64,000 bases of DNA from Runella defluvii. Lineage in GTDB: Bacteria > Bacteroidota > Bacteroidia > Cytophagales > Spirosomataceae. Positions within the stretch are counted from its first letter, which is position 1. The number at the start of each line of letters is the position of its first letter. The notes beneath the pieces are model-generated. The model ran no database searches. It saw only the letters and a list, made by a program, of their open reading frames with translations, and was not told where the DNA came from. The position numbers were made by a program, and so were the translations under genes. Location of the stretch: positions 376,440-440,439 of the forward strand of contig NZ_JACIBY010000003.1 of assembly GCF_014195535.1 (NCBI RefSeq). The letters are read 5' to 3'. Shown here piece by piece: positions 34,591-43,632 of the stretch.

Positions 34591-35862
34591 ATGACTTCTG
34601 AAAAAATTGCATCCTTGCGTCAGGAAATTGAGACGTATCTTAACAATGGACTATTGCCTTTTTGGGTAAAGCGTACTGTCGATAAAGAAAATGGCGGCTT
34701 TTTAACGCATTTTGACCAGTTTGGAAATGATTCGGGCGAAGATGAAAAATCGCTGATTGCTCAATCTCGGTCGGTATTTACCTATTCGTCGGTGCACCGT
34801 GCGGGATATGGTAACGGTGAATTTGCCGAAATGGCTCGCCACGGGGTTGATTACCTCATCAACAACATGTGGGACGAGGAATTTGGTGGATTTTACTGGA
34901 TGACCAACCGCAAAGGGGAAGTTACCAACGACCAAAAAATCATCTACGGCCTCAGTTTTTGTATTTATTCATTGAGTGAATATACCCTCGCCACGGGAGA
35001 TTCGCGCGGTCGGGAGTACGCTGAGAAATGTTTTGACCTCCTCCAAAAATACGGCGCAGATACGCATTTTGGGGGGTATTTCGAGATGTTCCACCGCGAT
35101 TGGACCCTCAAAGGGCCAGGTGCAGCAGGTGGTGATCGTAAAACGCTTGATGCGCACATGCACTTAATGGAAGCCTTCACGACCTTGTACGAATGTACAG
35201 GATTGGAGGTGCATCGCCGTAAGTTGTTAGAAATCATTGAGTTGTTGGTGACTAAAATCATGCACCCAGAATACGGCACGGGTATCCCGCAGTTTTGGGC
35301 AGATTGGTCGGTAGCACCACAAATCAAATTTGATATTGTATGGGGTTGGGATCGCTTCTCCGAAGACGGAATGAAAGCAGCCGCAGAAGACAATACCAGC
35401 TACGGACACAATTCGGAGTTTGCGTGGTTGTTGATGCACGCCCTCGACGTGCTAGGTTTACCTTATGATACGTACGGCGAGCAAATCAAAAAATCGTACA
35501 GCCATTCATTACAATACGGCGTTGACTGGGAATTTGGCGGTGTATTTGTTGAAGGTTCGCACGCGGGCGAGGTGTACGACCGCGAGAAAGAGTTCTGGCA
35601 ACAAGCCGAAATGTTGATTGGGATGTTGGATGCGTATCGTTACCTCAAAGACGAAAAGTATTTGGAGGCGTACGAAAACATCCACCGTTTTGTGTTTGAC
35701 AAAATGATTAATCACGAACTAGGAGAGTGGTGGCCGCTGATGACGCGCCAAGGGGTGCCAATTTGGAAACACATGAGTCACTCTTGGAAAATCAATTACC
35801 ACGACGTTCGCTCGATGGTGCAGTCGATTGTTCGTTTGGATAAAATCGCGAAAGGCGTTTAG
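34591..35862 (+). CDS. AGE-family epimerase (cellobiose/mannobiose 2-epimerase-like)
   Basis: 423 residues from the ATG at 34591; a TTG 10 codons upstream is in frame but adds no conserved sequence. No signal peptide, so cytoplasmic. The (alpha/alpha)6 barrel shows the histidines of this family in DAHMHLMEA, GHNSEFAWLL and MSHSWKINYHDVRSM. Length and motifs fit cellobiose 2-epimerase-type enzymes better than N-acylglucosamine 2-epimerase. In this locus it may epimerise a released disaccharide or sugar. It closes the PUL and is followed by a palindromic terminator-like element. Confidence 0.85.
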   Translation: MTSEKIASLRQEIETYLNNGLLPFWVKRTVDKENGGFLTHFDQFGNDSGEDEKSLIAQSRSVFTYSSVHRAGYGNGEFAEMARHGVDYLINNMWDEEFGGFYWMTNRKGEVTNDQKIIYGLSFCIYSLSEYTLATGDSRGREYAEKCFDLLQKYGADTHFGGYFEMFHRDWTLKGPGAAGGDRKTLDAHMHLMEAFTTLYECTGLEVHRRKLLEIIELLVTKIMHPEYGTGIPQFWADWSVAPQIKFDIVWGWDRFSEDGMKAAAEDNTSYGHNSEFAWLLMHALDVLGLPYDTYGEQIKKSYSHSLQYGVDWEFGGVFVEGSHAGEVYDREKEFWQQAEMLIGMLDAYRYLKDEKYLEAYENIHRFVFDKMINHELGEWWPLMTRQGVPIWKHMSHSWKINYHDVRSMVQSIVRLDKIAKGV

Positions 35863-35887
35863 GAACCTTATCTTCCCGAAAGTTTTT

Positions 35888-35920
35888 ATCTTCCCGAAAG
35901 TTTTGAACTTTCGGGAAGAT
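35888..35920. repeat. CTTCCCGAAAG palindrome, probable bidirectional terminator
   Basis: Perfect 13-bp arms (ATCTTCCCGAAAG at 35888-35900 and its complement at 35908-35920) with a TTTTGAA loop. An extra half-site, TCTTCCCGAAAG at 35871-35882, precedes it. It sits between the convergent epimerase and DUF5829-like genes and belongs to the same family as the hairpin at 37924. Confidence 0.75.
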
Positions 35921-35923
35921 GTT

Positions 35924-36733
35924 TTACCAAAACTTCCAAACGGCATTTTGGTCGTTGAAAAATCGAAGTTCAGAGTTGCCCAATTTCCAATCTGCCTGAC
36001 TCGGTTGGCCCATCACCTCAAAAACTACTTCCGAAATTCCATAGTGCTCATTCTCTGAGAGCTGAATGTGGTATGTTACATCTTCAACATCGGTAAAGAA
36101 AAAACCGCTAGACGTGGCTTTTTTGGCATACCCAAATTGGTGGGTAAAATGATCAACGGCCTGATAGACCTCTGCGGGTAATCCAATGGTCAGGCCACTT
36201 ATATTTTTGAAATAGGGGTGAGCAACTTCACCAATTCGGGATTTGTAACGTTCTAAAACCTCTTGGCGCGCCAATGTAGGGGCCGCAGTGACCGTTGGAA
36301 ACCAACTTGTAAGAAAAGTAGGGTGGTATTCCATCGTCCAGAAGGTCAGAGGGTGTTCAAGCGTGAATCCTTTTGGAATAAGCATCTCAAACCAAGGTAT
36401 TTGTTCGGTATCCGTAGGGCGAGTAATGCTGAGTCGGTGCGAATCAGGCCAATGACTTTCTAAAAGAGTGGTATCTCCTTCGTTTTCAAGGGCAAACGCA
36501 ATGGCCGAATCACCGATGTGTCGGTGTGTTTCTGTCGTGACGTCAAAAAATTCAAAATACGTTCTTTCCCCGTAAAAATAGAGCCCAGTATAACTTCGGT
36601 CGGTACGATGGGTGGTTCTGATTTCGTTTGGGGCAAACTGATGGCGTAAAAACTCACATTGGGCTATTGCCTGAAATGTTTCGCGGTCGAGGGTCAGGTA
36701 AAAATGATTTAAAAGAACGGTGGGAGTTGTCAT
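35924..36733 (-). CDS. DUF5829-like hypothetical protein
   Basis: 269 residues without signal peptide. The start (LLNHFYLTLDRETFQAIAQC) and the middle (TGLYFYGERTYFEFFD) resemble glyoxalase/VOC-like DUF5829 proteins, in which two similar halves pair; a similar strand pattern recurs near residue 215 (SSGFFFTDVEDVTYHIQLSE). No metal-binding triad is obvious. It is probably cotranscribed with the PQQ-type dehydrogenase gene upstream. Function is unknown. Confidence 0.55.
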   Translation of the reverse strand: MTTPTVLLNHFYLTLDRETFQAIAQCEFLRHQFAPNEIRTTHRTDRSYTGLYFYGERTYFEFFDVTTETHRHIGDSAIAFALENEGDTTLLESHWPDSHRLSITRPTDTEQIPWFEMLIPKGFTLEHPLTFWTMEYHPTFLTSWFPTVTAAPTLARQEVLERYKSRIGEVAHPYFKNISGLTIGLPAEVYQAVDHFTHQFGYAKKATSSGFFFTDVEDVTYHIQLSENEHYGISEVVFEVMGQPSQADWKLGNSELRFFNDQNAVWKFW

Positions 36734-36751
36734 ACGTTGGGTGTTTTTGGG

Positions 36752-37902
36752 TTAGTTTGATGGAGAAAATCGGTTGATTTTGCCGCTAGAATGATCCAAA
36801 AGATAAAGCTCTCCTTGGGCATCTTCGCCAAAGGCAGAAACCGCCCCACCTCCTTGGTAAGAAGTTGAACCTCCATTTTTTGATTTCCTTGAAAACGAAG
36901 TGCCCATACCTTGCCGTTGCTATAATCAGCAAAAAGGTATTTTCCCCGCAGGGAAGGCGCACGCGAACCTCGATACACAAACCCTCCCGTTACCGAAACG
37001 CCGTCGGAACGAGGGTAATGGTGAATGGGGTCGATGAGTTGTTGGGCAGGGTCACAATCTTTTCGAGGGTTGTAACAACGCACGGCTTCTTTGAGTCGCC
37101 AGCCGTAATTCCCTCCTTTGGTCACGATATTTATTTCTTCAAATTCATTTTGACCCACATCGCCCACCCAAAGTTGTTTAGTAGCGGTATCGAAGCTGAA
37201 TCTCCACGGGTTTCGCAGTCCATACGCATAAATTTCTTCCCGAAAACTTTCCTTCGAGCCCACGTAGGGATTGTCGGCTGGAATGCCGTAAGCGCCTCGG
37301 GTTGTTTGGTTGACGTCAATTCGTAAGATTTTTCCCAGTAACGAACTTCGATTTTGGGCATAATTATGCTGGTCGCCCCACGCACCACCGTCTCCCGTTC
37401 CAATGTAGAGGTATCCGTCGGGGCCAAAGGCAATTTTGCCGCCGTTGTGGTTGTCGTATGGCTGGTCAAACCGCAGTAAAATAGTTTCCGTCGAAACATC
37501 CACTTTGTTGGAAACCACTTGGTAGCGAGCAATGATGGATTCCAACGGTTTACGTTTGGTATAATAGACGTAAAAATAGCCGTTTTGCTTAAAATTGGGG
37601 TGAAAAGCAAGCCCCAGTAATCCCATTTCACCTTCCGAGGAAACTTTGTTTTTAAGGTCTAAAAAAACGTCGGCTGACTTTGTCGAAGGGCTATTTTCAA
37701 ACACCCGTATCCGTCCTTCTTGCTCAATCACATACAAACGATTGCTGCCGTCGCCCGCGTGGGTAAACTCAACAGGACGCTCAAACGTGAGCTGAGGGAA
37801 GGCATTTTCTAGGTTCAAAGTTTGTTGGGAATTGGACAAGAAACCCAACAGCCCCAATGAGAAGATAATAGAAAAAAGGCGAGTTAAAATCTTTATATTC
37901 AT
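36752..37902 (-). CDS. PQQ-dependent sugar dehydrogenase-like protein, frameshifted near its C-terminus
   Basis: A soluble glucose/sorbosone dehydrogenase-type six-bladed propeller, started at the ATG at 37902 (signal to about residue 25). GEMGLLGLAFHPNFKQNGYFYVYYT, GPDGYLYIGTGDGGAWGD and RNPWRFSFD are typical. Frame 0 leaves the conserved path after GNQK and runs on to 36730. The expected C-terminus, GGAVSAFGEDAQGELY followed by LLDHSSGKINRF, is intact in the -1 frame and ends at 36752. The offset lies at an A6 run (36881-36876 on this strand); one more A restores the reading. Without the last blade segment the frame-0 product is probably inactive. Confidence 0.8.
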
Positions 37903-37923
37903 GGGGTTGGTGTATCTTTTTTG

Positions 37924-37954
37924 CCTTCCCGAAAGTCTTGAACTTTCGGGAAGG
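37924..37954. repeat. CCTTCCCGAAAG palindrome between two minus-strand genes
   Basis: 12-bp perfect arms (37924-37935 and 37943-37954) and a TCTTGAA loop. Arms match the element at 35888-35920. It follows the stop of the debranching-like lipoprotein gene and may act as its terminator. Confidence 0.75.
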
Positions 37955-37974
37955 TGCAAGGGAGTTATATGCCA

Positions 37975-40386
37975 TTAAAAGGCTTCGAGCACCACTTTCT
38001 CCCCATTGCTTCCCGACACATCTAGCGCCCCTTCCTGCGTCGCCGTTACTTTTTTGCCGTTTACCTCCCACGATTTATACTTTCCTTTTGGCAAGGCAAA
38101 AACAATTTTCCAATCAGGTTTGGTTTGAGTGAGGCGAATGGTCTGTTTGTTGTCACTTTTTTCAAAATGAACCGTGAGCTGATTGTCGCCAATGGTTAAT
38201 TTTTCTAGGCTTGCTTTGTCCCACGAGGAAGGAAATTGAGGTTGAATCCGAATGATTTTGTGGGCGGCATTGGGTTGAACACCAAAGAATTGGCGAATAA
38301 TCGGTACGCCAAAACTATAAAGTGTCCATGCTTGGGCAAACATGCCAAAATCGGGAGAAACCTCGTACATCGACCCAGGGAGCGCAAAGCTAAACGCCCG
38401 CGTCATGCGCTTGAGGTAATCGAGGGCTTGGTCGGGACGACCGTAGTTGTTTTCAGAAATGGCCTGAACACCCGTTGGGAGGGTCATCACGGCACCCGTA
38501 TAGGTAAATGTTTTCTTGCCCTTCGCTGCCGAACTCACGTCTTTGCCCGCCGATTCGTCGCGGTCGATGCCCGTGACAAACATCCCAAAAGGATTGACAA
38601 ACTTGTGCCCCGTTTCAAGGGCTTTTAAGGCTTTGTCCGAATCGGCGATGCCCATTTCCATCGGCGTATTTACGACCCAATTGTGGTGGAGGACAAAGCC
38701 TTTTTTCGTTCCTGCGGGCAAAGATTTGACCTTTGCCTTCAAAGCTTTTATTTCGGCGACGGCCCAAGGTTTTTTGAGCGTATCGGCCCTTACGATGGCG
38801 TCGTCAATTAGGTGGAGGGTTTGCTCTTTTGTACCAATAAAATCGGCATACGACTGACTTTCAGGTACCCAAAACTCCGTATTGATTTTGTCTTTGATTT
38901 TTTGAGCAATGTTTTGGTACTTAGCTACCAGCGTTACATCCCCCATTTCTTTGGCCATTTGTGCCGCGTCTGCAAATGCTTTTTGGCTGTAGGCCGCCAC
39001 GTCAATCATTTCGCTGTTCAGCCCGTGAATTTCCATCATGCCAAAGCCGTCGGGGAGGAGATTGCCGTCTTTGTCGTTTTCTTTCATCAACCAATCCAAG
39101 CCTTTCACCACCACAGGGTAGTACTTGGCCAAAAACTCCTTATCGCCTGTCCATTGATAAACGGTCCAAATAAGCGTCGCAAATTGGGGCGTTTCGTTGA
39201 TGTTGCCTTCGTTAAAAACCTGCCCGTTGGTGGACATTTCGTGGAGAATCCGCCCGCTGTTTTTATTGACCCGATTCGACTCTTTAACGAGCAACTCAAT
39301 GGTTTTATAGACAATATCAAAGCGGCCGATGAGCAAAGCACCTTGCAATGAATACTCATTGTCCACCCCAAACCACCAGGGATAATCGGGCAGACCTGCG
39401 GCAAGCCCACGACCCACCGCAGGTACGTCGCGTACGAGCCAATCGGTGCTGTATTTGAGCCAGTTAAAGGCTTGTTGGACGTCTTTGTCGGGAATCGAAA
39501 TCTGCGTTTGTGACGCTAATTCGGCATATCGTTTCTTTTTGGCACGGAACAATTCCGCCGTTTTTCCCTGAACTTCTTCCAACGTAGCCTGTGCCTGGGC
39601 TTTCGACTCGTACGACCCCGCCACGGTGAACGGTAGCACAAGCGAACCGTTGGCAGGAAGCGTGAGCTCATAGATCAGCGAAGTATTGGTGCCTTTGCCT
39701 ACTGATTTTAAGGTACAATCGTTGGCTTCCGTTGCGTGTTTGACGGGCGCAAGCGTTGACCCAAACGTAACGAACCATTCATTGAGGCTATCTTTTACGA
39801 CCCAAGCGTTAGAGCCCGCATCAAACGTTGCTTGGTCGTTTCCGTCTTGGGTGTTGGTGCGTTCCGAAAGCCAAGTAGGCCGTAAATCCGATTTTCCGTT
39901 GAACTGAAACGTGATTTTTTTCTCTTTGGCGTCGGAGTTATGAAACGCATACTGAACCACAATGGCTTCTTTCCCATCAGGCACAAACTGCAAACGTTCT
40001 ACCCGCATTCCTTCTTTGGGGAGAAGGTAAACGTGTTGATTGGCAAAGGGATAATTGTAAAACGTGTCGGCTTTGGTAAGGCAAAGGGTAGAATTGTTGA
40101 GGGTTAATTGGGCCGAAAATCCATCCATCAATTTAATCGGATGGTCCCAAATTCCTCCCATTTCGCCCGTAATGTGCCACCCCAAATCGGGAAAAGAACC
40201 GTCTTGGTGACCCACCATATAGACGCGGTCGCCCGCTGTTACGTAGGGTGACTCAATGTATTCGGTACGGCCTTTGATTTTTTCAACATCGGCCAGGGTT
40301 TCTTGCAAATTTTGGGGAGGAGTTGAGGCTGTTTTGCATTGGACGGCCAACAGCGCAAGTAATAGATAAGGTGCTATTTTCATCAT
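37975..40386 (-). CDS. Glycogen-debranching-like (alpha/alpha)6 glycosidase, lipoprotein
   Basis: 803 residues from the ATG at 40386. The N-terminus ends in LAVQC, a lipobox. An N-terminal beta-sandwich (about 40-290) precedes an (alpha/alpha)6 barrel (about 310-700) with LPDYPWWFGVDNEYSLQGAL, containing an Asp-Glu pair, and a GFGMMEIHGLNSEMIDVAAYSQKAF-type stretch with a Glu. A C-terminal beta domain (FALPKGKYKSWEVNGKKV) closes it. This fits amylo-alpha-1,6-glucosidase/GH63-like clan GH-G or GH-L enzymes. The real substrate is not clear. The first codons are present again, truncated, in the 71-bp repeat at 41777-41847. Confidence 0.72.
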   Translation of the reverse strand: MMKIAPYLLLALLAVQCKTASTPPQNLQETLADVEKIKGRTEYIESPYVTAGDRVYMVGHQDGSFPDLGWHITGEMGGIWDHPIKLMDGFSAQLTLNNSTLCLTKADTFYNYPFANQHVYLLPKEGMRVERLQFVPDGKEAIVVQYAFHNSDAKEKKITFQFNGKSDLRPTWLSERTNTQDGNDQATFDAGSNAWVVKDSLNEWFVTFGSTLAPVKHATEANDCTLKSVGKGTNTSLIYELTLPANGSLVLPFTVAGSYESKAQAQATLEEVQGKTAELFRAKKKRYAELASQTQISIPDKDVQQAFNWLKYSTDWLVRDVPAVGRGLAAGLPDYPWWFGVDNEYSLQGALLIGRFDIVYKTIELLVKESNRVNKNSGRILHEMSTNGQVFNEGNINETPQFATLIWTVYQWTGDKEFLAKYYPVVVKGLDWLMKENDKDGNLLPDGFGMMEIHGLNSEMIDVAAYSQKAFADAAQMAKEMGDVTLVAKYQNIAQKIKDKINTEFWVPESQSYADFIGTKEQTLHLIDDAIVRADTLKKPWAVAEIKALKAKVKSLPAGTKKGFVLHHNWVVNTPMEMGIADSDKALKALETGHKFVNPFGMFVTGIDRDESAGKDVSSAAKGKKTFTYTGAVMTLPTGVQAISENNYGRPDQALDYLKRMTRAFSFALPGSMYEVSPDFGMFAQAWTLYSFGVPIIRQFFGVQPNAAHKIIRIQPQFPSSWDKASLEKLTIGDNQLTVHFEKSDNKQTIRLTQTKPDWKIVFALPKGKYKSWEVNGKKVTATQEGALDVSGSNGEKVVLEAF

Positions 40387-40431
40387 CAATAGGTTAAATG
40401 GAACACAAGATTGCAAGTTACAAGAAACTTT
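40361..40431. repeat. 71-bp direct repeat, copy A (covers the 5' end of the debranching-like gene)
   Basis: Matches 41777-41847 in the same orientation at 69 of 71 positions. This copy contains the start codons and first eight codons of the debranching-like lipoprotein gene and 45 bases of its leader. The ATPase gene lies between the two copies. Confidence 0.8.
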
Positions 40432-40444
40432 AACCAGTCTGTTA

Positions 40445-41602
40445 TTAAGATGATGTTCCTATGAACAATTGCTCCAGATGGTTTACGCCCAGTACTGTGG
40501 CTTCACTACGCTTTTGATAGTCGTCACCACCATACACCAAATGTAGTTGGGCATCGGGTGCTATCTTTTTGAAGTAGGTTAATCCTTTAAAAAACTCGCC
40601 GTTAATTGTTTTGCCCGCTTTAATTTCAATTGCGTGAAGTTTTAGCCCATCTTGCATCAGCAAATCTACTTCGTTTTGATTGCTGTCGCGCCAGTAATAC
40701 AATTGTGGACGACGGCCTTGGTTGTAGTGCATTTTCATCACCTCCAGAATCACCAAATTCTCAAAAATAGCGCCTTTGGCAAAATGTAACTGGATTTCGG
40801 CTTCGGTACGTATTCCCAACAGATAACATAGTAACCCTGTGTCGTAAAAATAGACTTTAGGCGCTTTGGTGATGCGTTTGTTGAAATTCTTGTAGTAAGG
40901 CGGCAACCGAAATAAAATGTACGATGCTTCCAAAACCGATGTCCATGCTTCTACGGTCTGACTGTTTACGCCCAAATCATTGGCAATACTTGAGGCGTTA
41001 AATACTTGTCCTGCTCGCCCAGCCATCAAATACAGGAAATTTTGAAAAAGGGAAAGGTTTTGAACCTGAATCAATTGCCGTACATCTCGCTCAATGTACG
41101 TTTGAATGTAGGTTGGAAAAAAGTCGTCAGGAGATATTTCTTTTTGAATGAGCCTTGGATAACCTCCTTTAAAGATAAACTCGTCAATGGATGGTTTTTC
41201 AAGTAGCTCAAAATATGAAAATGGCAAAAGGGTTAATAAGGCAACTCTTCCCGCCAACGACTGCGTGATTTTTTGCATGAGCAAAAAGTTCTGTGAGCCC
41301 GTCAAAACATACTCTCCTGTTCGGTTACGCTCATCAGTGAACACTTGTAAGTACGAGAATAAATCGGGGACATTCTGTACTTCATCCAAGATAACGCGGT
41401 TTTGGTACCGCTCCAAGAAACTACGCGGGTCATTTTGAGCCAAGGCTCTATTGTCAAGCAGCTCCAGGTTGACATACTGATAATCGGAAGCAAACAATTT
41501 AGAAAACGTGGTTTTTCCCGATTGTCTCGGCCCAGAGATAGATACCATCGGAAACTTAGTCAGCAGCAATTGTGCTTTATCAGTCAGTGCTCTTGGAATC
41601 AT
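40445..41602 (-). CDS. AAA-type ATPase with DUF4143 C-terminal domain
   Basis: 385 residues. N-terminal ATPase with Walker A GPRQSGKT (residues 24-31) and Walker B RVILDEVQNVPDL (about 69-81), then LTGSQNFLLM (sensor-like). The C-terminal DUF4143 domain (about 200-385) ends with the nuclease-like signature ALEIKAGKT-type strand (HAIEIKAGKTINGEFFKGL), as in the restriction-endonuclease-like fold. Such genes are very numerous and mobile in Bacteroidota and their role is unknown. This one stands alone between 71-bp direct repeats inside a run of carbohydrate genes, which points to insertion. Confidence 0.88.
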   Translation of the reverse strand: MIPRALTDKAQLLLTKFPMVSISGPRQSGKTTFSKLFASDYQYVNLELLDNRALAQNDPRSFLERYQNRVILDEVQNVPDLFSYLQVFTDERNRTGEYVLTGSQNFLLMQKITQSLAGRVALLTLLPFSYFELLEKPSIDEFIFKGGYPRLIQKEISPDDFFPTYIQTYIERDVRQLIQVQNLSLFQNFLYLMAGRAGQVFNASSIANDLGVNSQTVEAWTSVLEASYILFRLPPYYKNFNKRITKAPKVYFYDTGLLCYLLGIRTEAEIQLHFAKGAIFENLVILEVMKMHYNQGRRPQLYYWRDSNQNEVDLLMQDGLKLHAIEIKAGKTINGEFFKGLTYFKKIAPDAQLHLVYGGDDYQKRSEATVLGVNHLEQLFIGTSS

Positions 41603-41727
41603 TTATGTAAATTTAAAATACGATTGTAAATTTACATAAAATTCTATAAAGTTCAAATAATCAATATCTTAACTCTCGATTTATATTCTACTGGAAACGG
41701 ATTGGCGCAGCAGTAAGGTTGTTGCAA

Positions 41728-41758
41728 GTCCTTCCAAGTTTCAAAAACTTGGAAGGAC
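41728..41758. repeat. GTCCTTCCAAGTTT palindrome
   Basis: 14-bp perfect arms (41728-41741 and 41745-41758) around a 3-base loop. It belongs to the CTTCCAAG palindrome type also found at 26782-26875. It lies upstream of the ATPase gene, inside the segment flanked by the 71-bp repeats. Confidence 0.75.
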
Positions 41759-41776
41759 TATCTTTATCCTTATTTC

Positions 41777-41847
41777 AATAGATAGGGTGCTATTTTCATC
41801 ATCAATAGGTTAAATGGAACACAAGATGGCAAGTTACAAGAAACTTT
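41777..41847. repeat. 71-bp direct repeat, copy B (truncated 5' end of the debranching-like gene)
   Basis: Differs from copy A at two positions. It encodes MMKIAPYL in the minus frame and then leaves the homology. It lies 21 bases beyond the end of the GH31 gene, where the debranching-like gene would begin if the ATPase segment were absent. Confidence 0.8.
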
Positions 41848-41868
41848 GTAATGATGTTAAAAGCGGTC

Positions 41869-43629
41869 TTAATAGTCAATTTGATAGTTCCCGACTGAGT
41901 AAGTATCCGTTTTGAGATAAAGCTTTTGTTTATGTGCCTCAAAGCGAAAAGTGATGATTTTTCCGTCGAGGGTTACCGTTTTTGGGGCTTTGGCAGCATG
42001 AATGGCAAGGATGTGAGGCACGTGTTTTCCTGTCAACGAAAGGGTGAGACAAGTGGCATGTTGTGCTACTCGAAGTGTTGTAGGGGTTTGATTTTGAGGG
42101 TCATAGATACTAAACTCATTACTTCCTGCGGGATAAACCAACCACGTGAGGTAATTGCGGGAGGTAGAATCACCAATCCCCGTATATGCGCGTTCGATTC
42201 GTAACGGAATAATGCTGCCTTCTTTGATGTAAACGGGAAACTCCTCTAGGGGAAACCGTTTGGCAAACTTTGTATTGCCTTCCAACAGTTCATGGTCGTT
42301 AAACCAATACCGCCATTTACCAGCGGGCAAGGTTACTTCGTTGTCGAGTTGGTCTTGGTAAATGGGCGCTACCAACAAATGGTCGCCAAACATATAATGA
42401 TACTTGCCTTCTGTAGGTTGTTGTAAGCGCGTACCTCCTCGGTGGGCCGATACGACATAGCTGTACATGTAGGGAACCAATTCGGTATGCAGCCACGAAA
42501 AACGCCGAATGATTTCTAATTCTTGGGCACTTCGTTTCCAAAGGGCTCGTTCGCCGTGGCCACCGTTGAGAAACAAGCCGCAAAAAGTCGAAAATTGAGC
42601 CCATCGAATGTACAGTCGCGGAGGGATAGAGTCGCCCGAAAAGCCCGCGATGTCAGAGCCAATGACGTTATAGCCCCTTTTGGCACTTCGTAAAATGCTT
42701 TGAATCGCCGACTCAAATCCTTGTACTCCGTCCAAAGCGATGTCTTTTTCTTTGCCGTTACTTGAAAGTGCTTCTGGACTTCTCCAATGGTGTTTTTGGT
42801 CGCCTACCCAGTTGACGGGGGAGGCGTCGATGGGGGCGAAGCCTTCGGGGTGAAACCAACGATCCATGGCGCGGCCCAACGTCACAAATTCAGGGTTGTG
42901 GCGGAGGCCATTGGCATATTCCTCCCGATAGTACCAGTCCATGTATTGGCGTGTACTCATCCAACCTGAGTGCGTTTTTTGGTACAAAAAAGGCAAAAAA
43001 CCTATTTGTTGCCGAAACAAAGTAGCTGTTCCGTCCAATTTCCAGCCGTCTATTCCGTACTGAAGCACGTTTTTTTGCAACCCTTGCCACCAGTTCCGAG
43101 CGTCGGGGTTAGCGTAGTCGATAAAACCTCCTTTGCCCTTCCACCATTTGATTTCGTTGCCGTTTCCGACCAAATAACCGCGTTGTTTTGCGTTTTGGTA
43201 AAAATCTTGCGATGTCGAGAGGCGGGTGTCTTTGCTATAACTGTCCACCATCGAAGTCATCCAAAGTACCACACGGTAACCTTTCTCCTCTAAGCCCTTG
43301 AACCATTGGGCGGGTTTGGGATAACGCAGCGTATCGACCTCAAAATCATTGTATCTCAAACTCCACGGACTGTCAATCAACAGCGTCCGTACGGGAATGT
43401 CGTGCTGCGCGTAGCCTGCCAGCAACGAATCTTCGTAGGCGGCAGTGTTTTTATCGTCTTCCCAAAGCCAACATTCCAACGCCCAAGCGGGCGTAAGGGG
43501 AGGGTTGCCGTGACGTTGGGCATTAAAAGGGATTCCCCAAAAAGGAAGCACGAACAAAAAATAGGCAAGAATAAGCAGCACAACGGTACTGTATCCTACG
43601 ATTTTGAGCAATTTTTTGACAAAAACCAT
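41869..43629 (-). CDS. GH31-family glycosidase, membrane-anchored
   Basis: 586 residues. An N-terminal membrane helix (about 9-30) probably anchors the enzyme. The (beta/alpha)8 barrel shows the GH31 nucleophile Asp199 in GIDGWKLDG, a candidate acid/base Asp277 in NWVGDQKHHW, and the conserved GSDIAGF loop (about 325-331). A proximal C-terminal beta domain with LLVAPIYQ and LPAGKWRYWF follows. It is shorter than most GH31 proteins because the N-terminal beta-sandwich is missing. GH31 enzymes are usually alpha-glucosidases or alpha-xylosidases, and some are alpha-galactosidases. It is separated from the CPBP gene by 3 bases. Confidence 0.88.
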   Translation of the reverse strand: MVFVKKLLKIVGYSTVVLLILAYFLFVLPFWGIPFNAQRHGNPPLTPAWALECWLWEDDKNTAAYEDSLLAGYAQHDIPVRTLLIDSPWSLRYNDFEVDTLRYPKPAQWFKGLEEKGYRVVLWMTSMVDSYSKDTRLSTSQDFYQNAKQRGYLVGNGNEIKWWKGKGGFIDYANPDARNWWQGLQKNVLQYGIDGWKLDGTATLFRQQIGFLPFLYQKTHSGWMSTRQYMDWYYREEYANGLRHNPEFVTLGRAMDRWFHPEGFAPIDASPVNWVGDQKHHWRSPEALSSNGKEKDIALDGVQGFESAIQSILRSAKRGYNVIGSDIAGFSGDSIPPRLYIRWAQFSTFCGLFLNGGHGERALWKRSAQELEIIRRFSWLHTELVPYMYSYVVSAHRGGTRLQQPTEGKYHYMFGDHLLVAPIYQDQLDNEVTLPAGKWRYWFNDHELLEGNTKFAKRFPLEEFPVYIKEGSIIPLRIERAYTGIGDSTSRNYLTWLVYPAGSNEFSIYDPQNQTPTTLRVAQHATCLTLSLTGKHVPHILAIHAAKAPKTVTLDGKIITFRFEAHKQKLYLKTDTYSVGNYQIDY

Positions 43630-43632
43630 CTT

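Noticed and set aside
38812-39351. 179-residue plus-strand frame
   Set aside because: Antisense to the debranching-like glycosidase gene, with no recognisable features.
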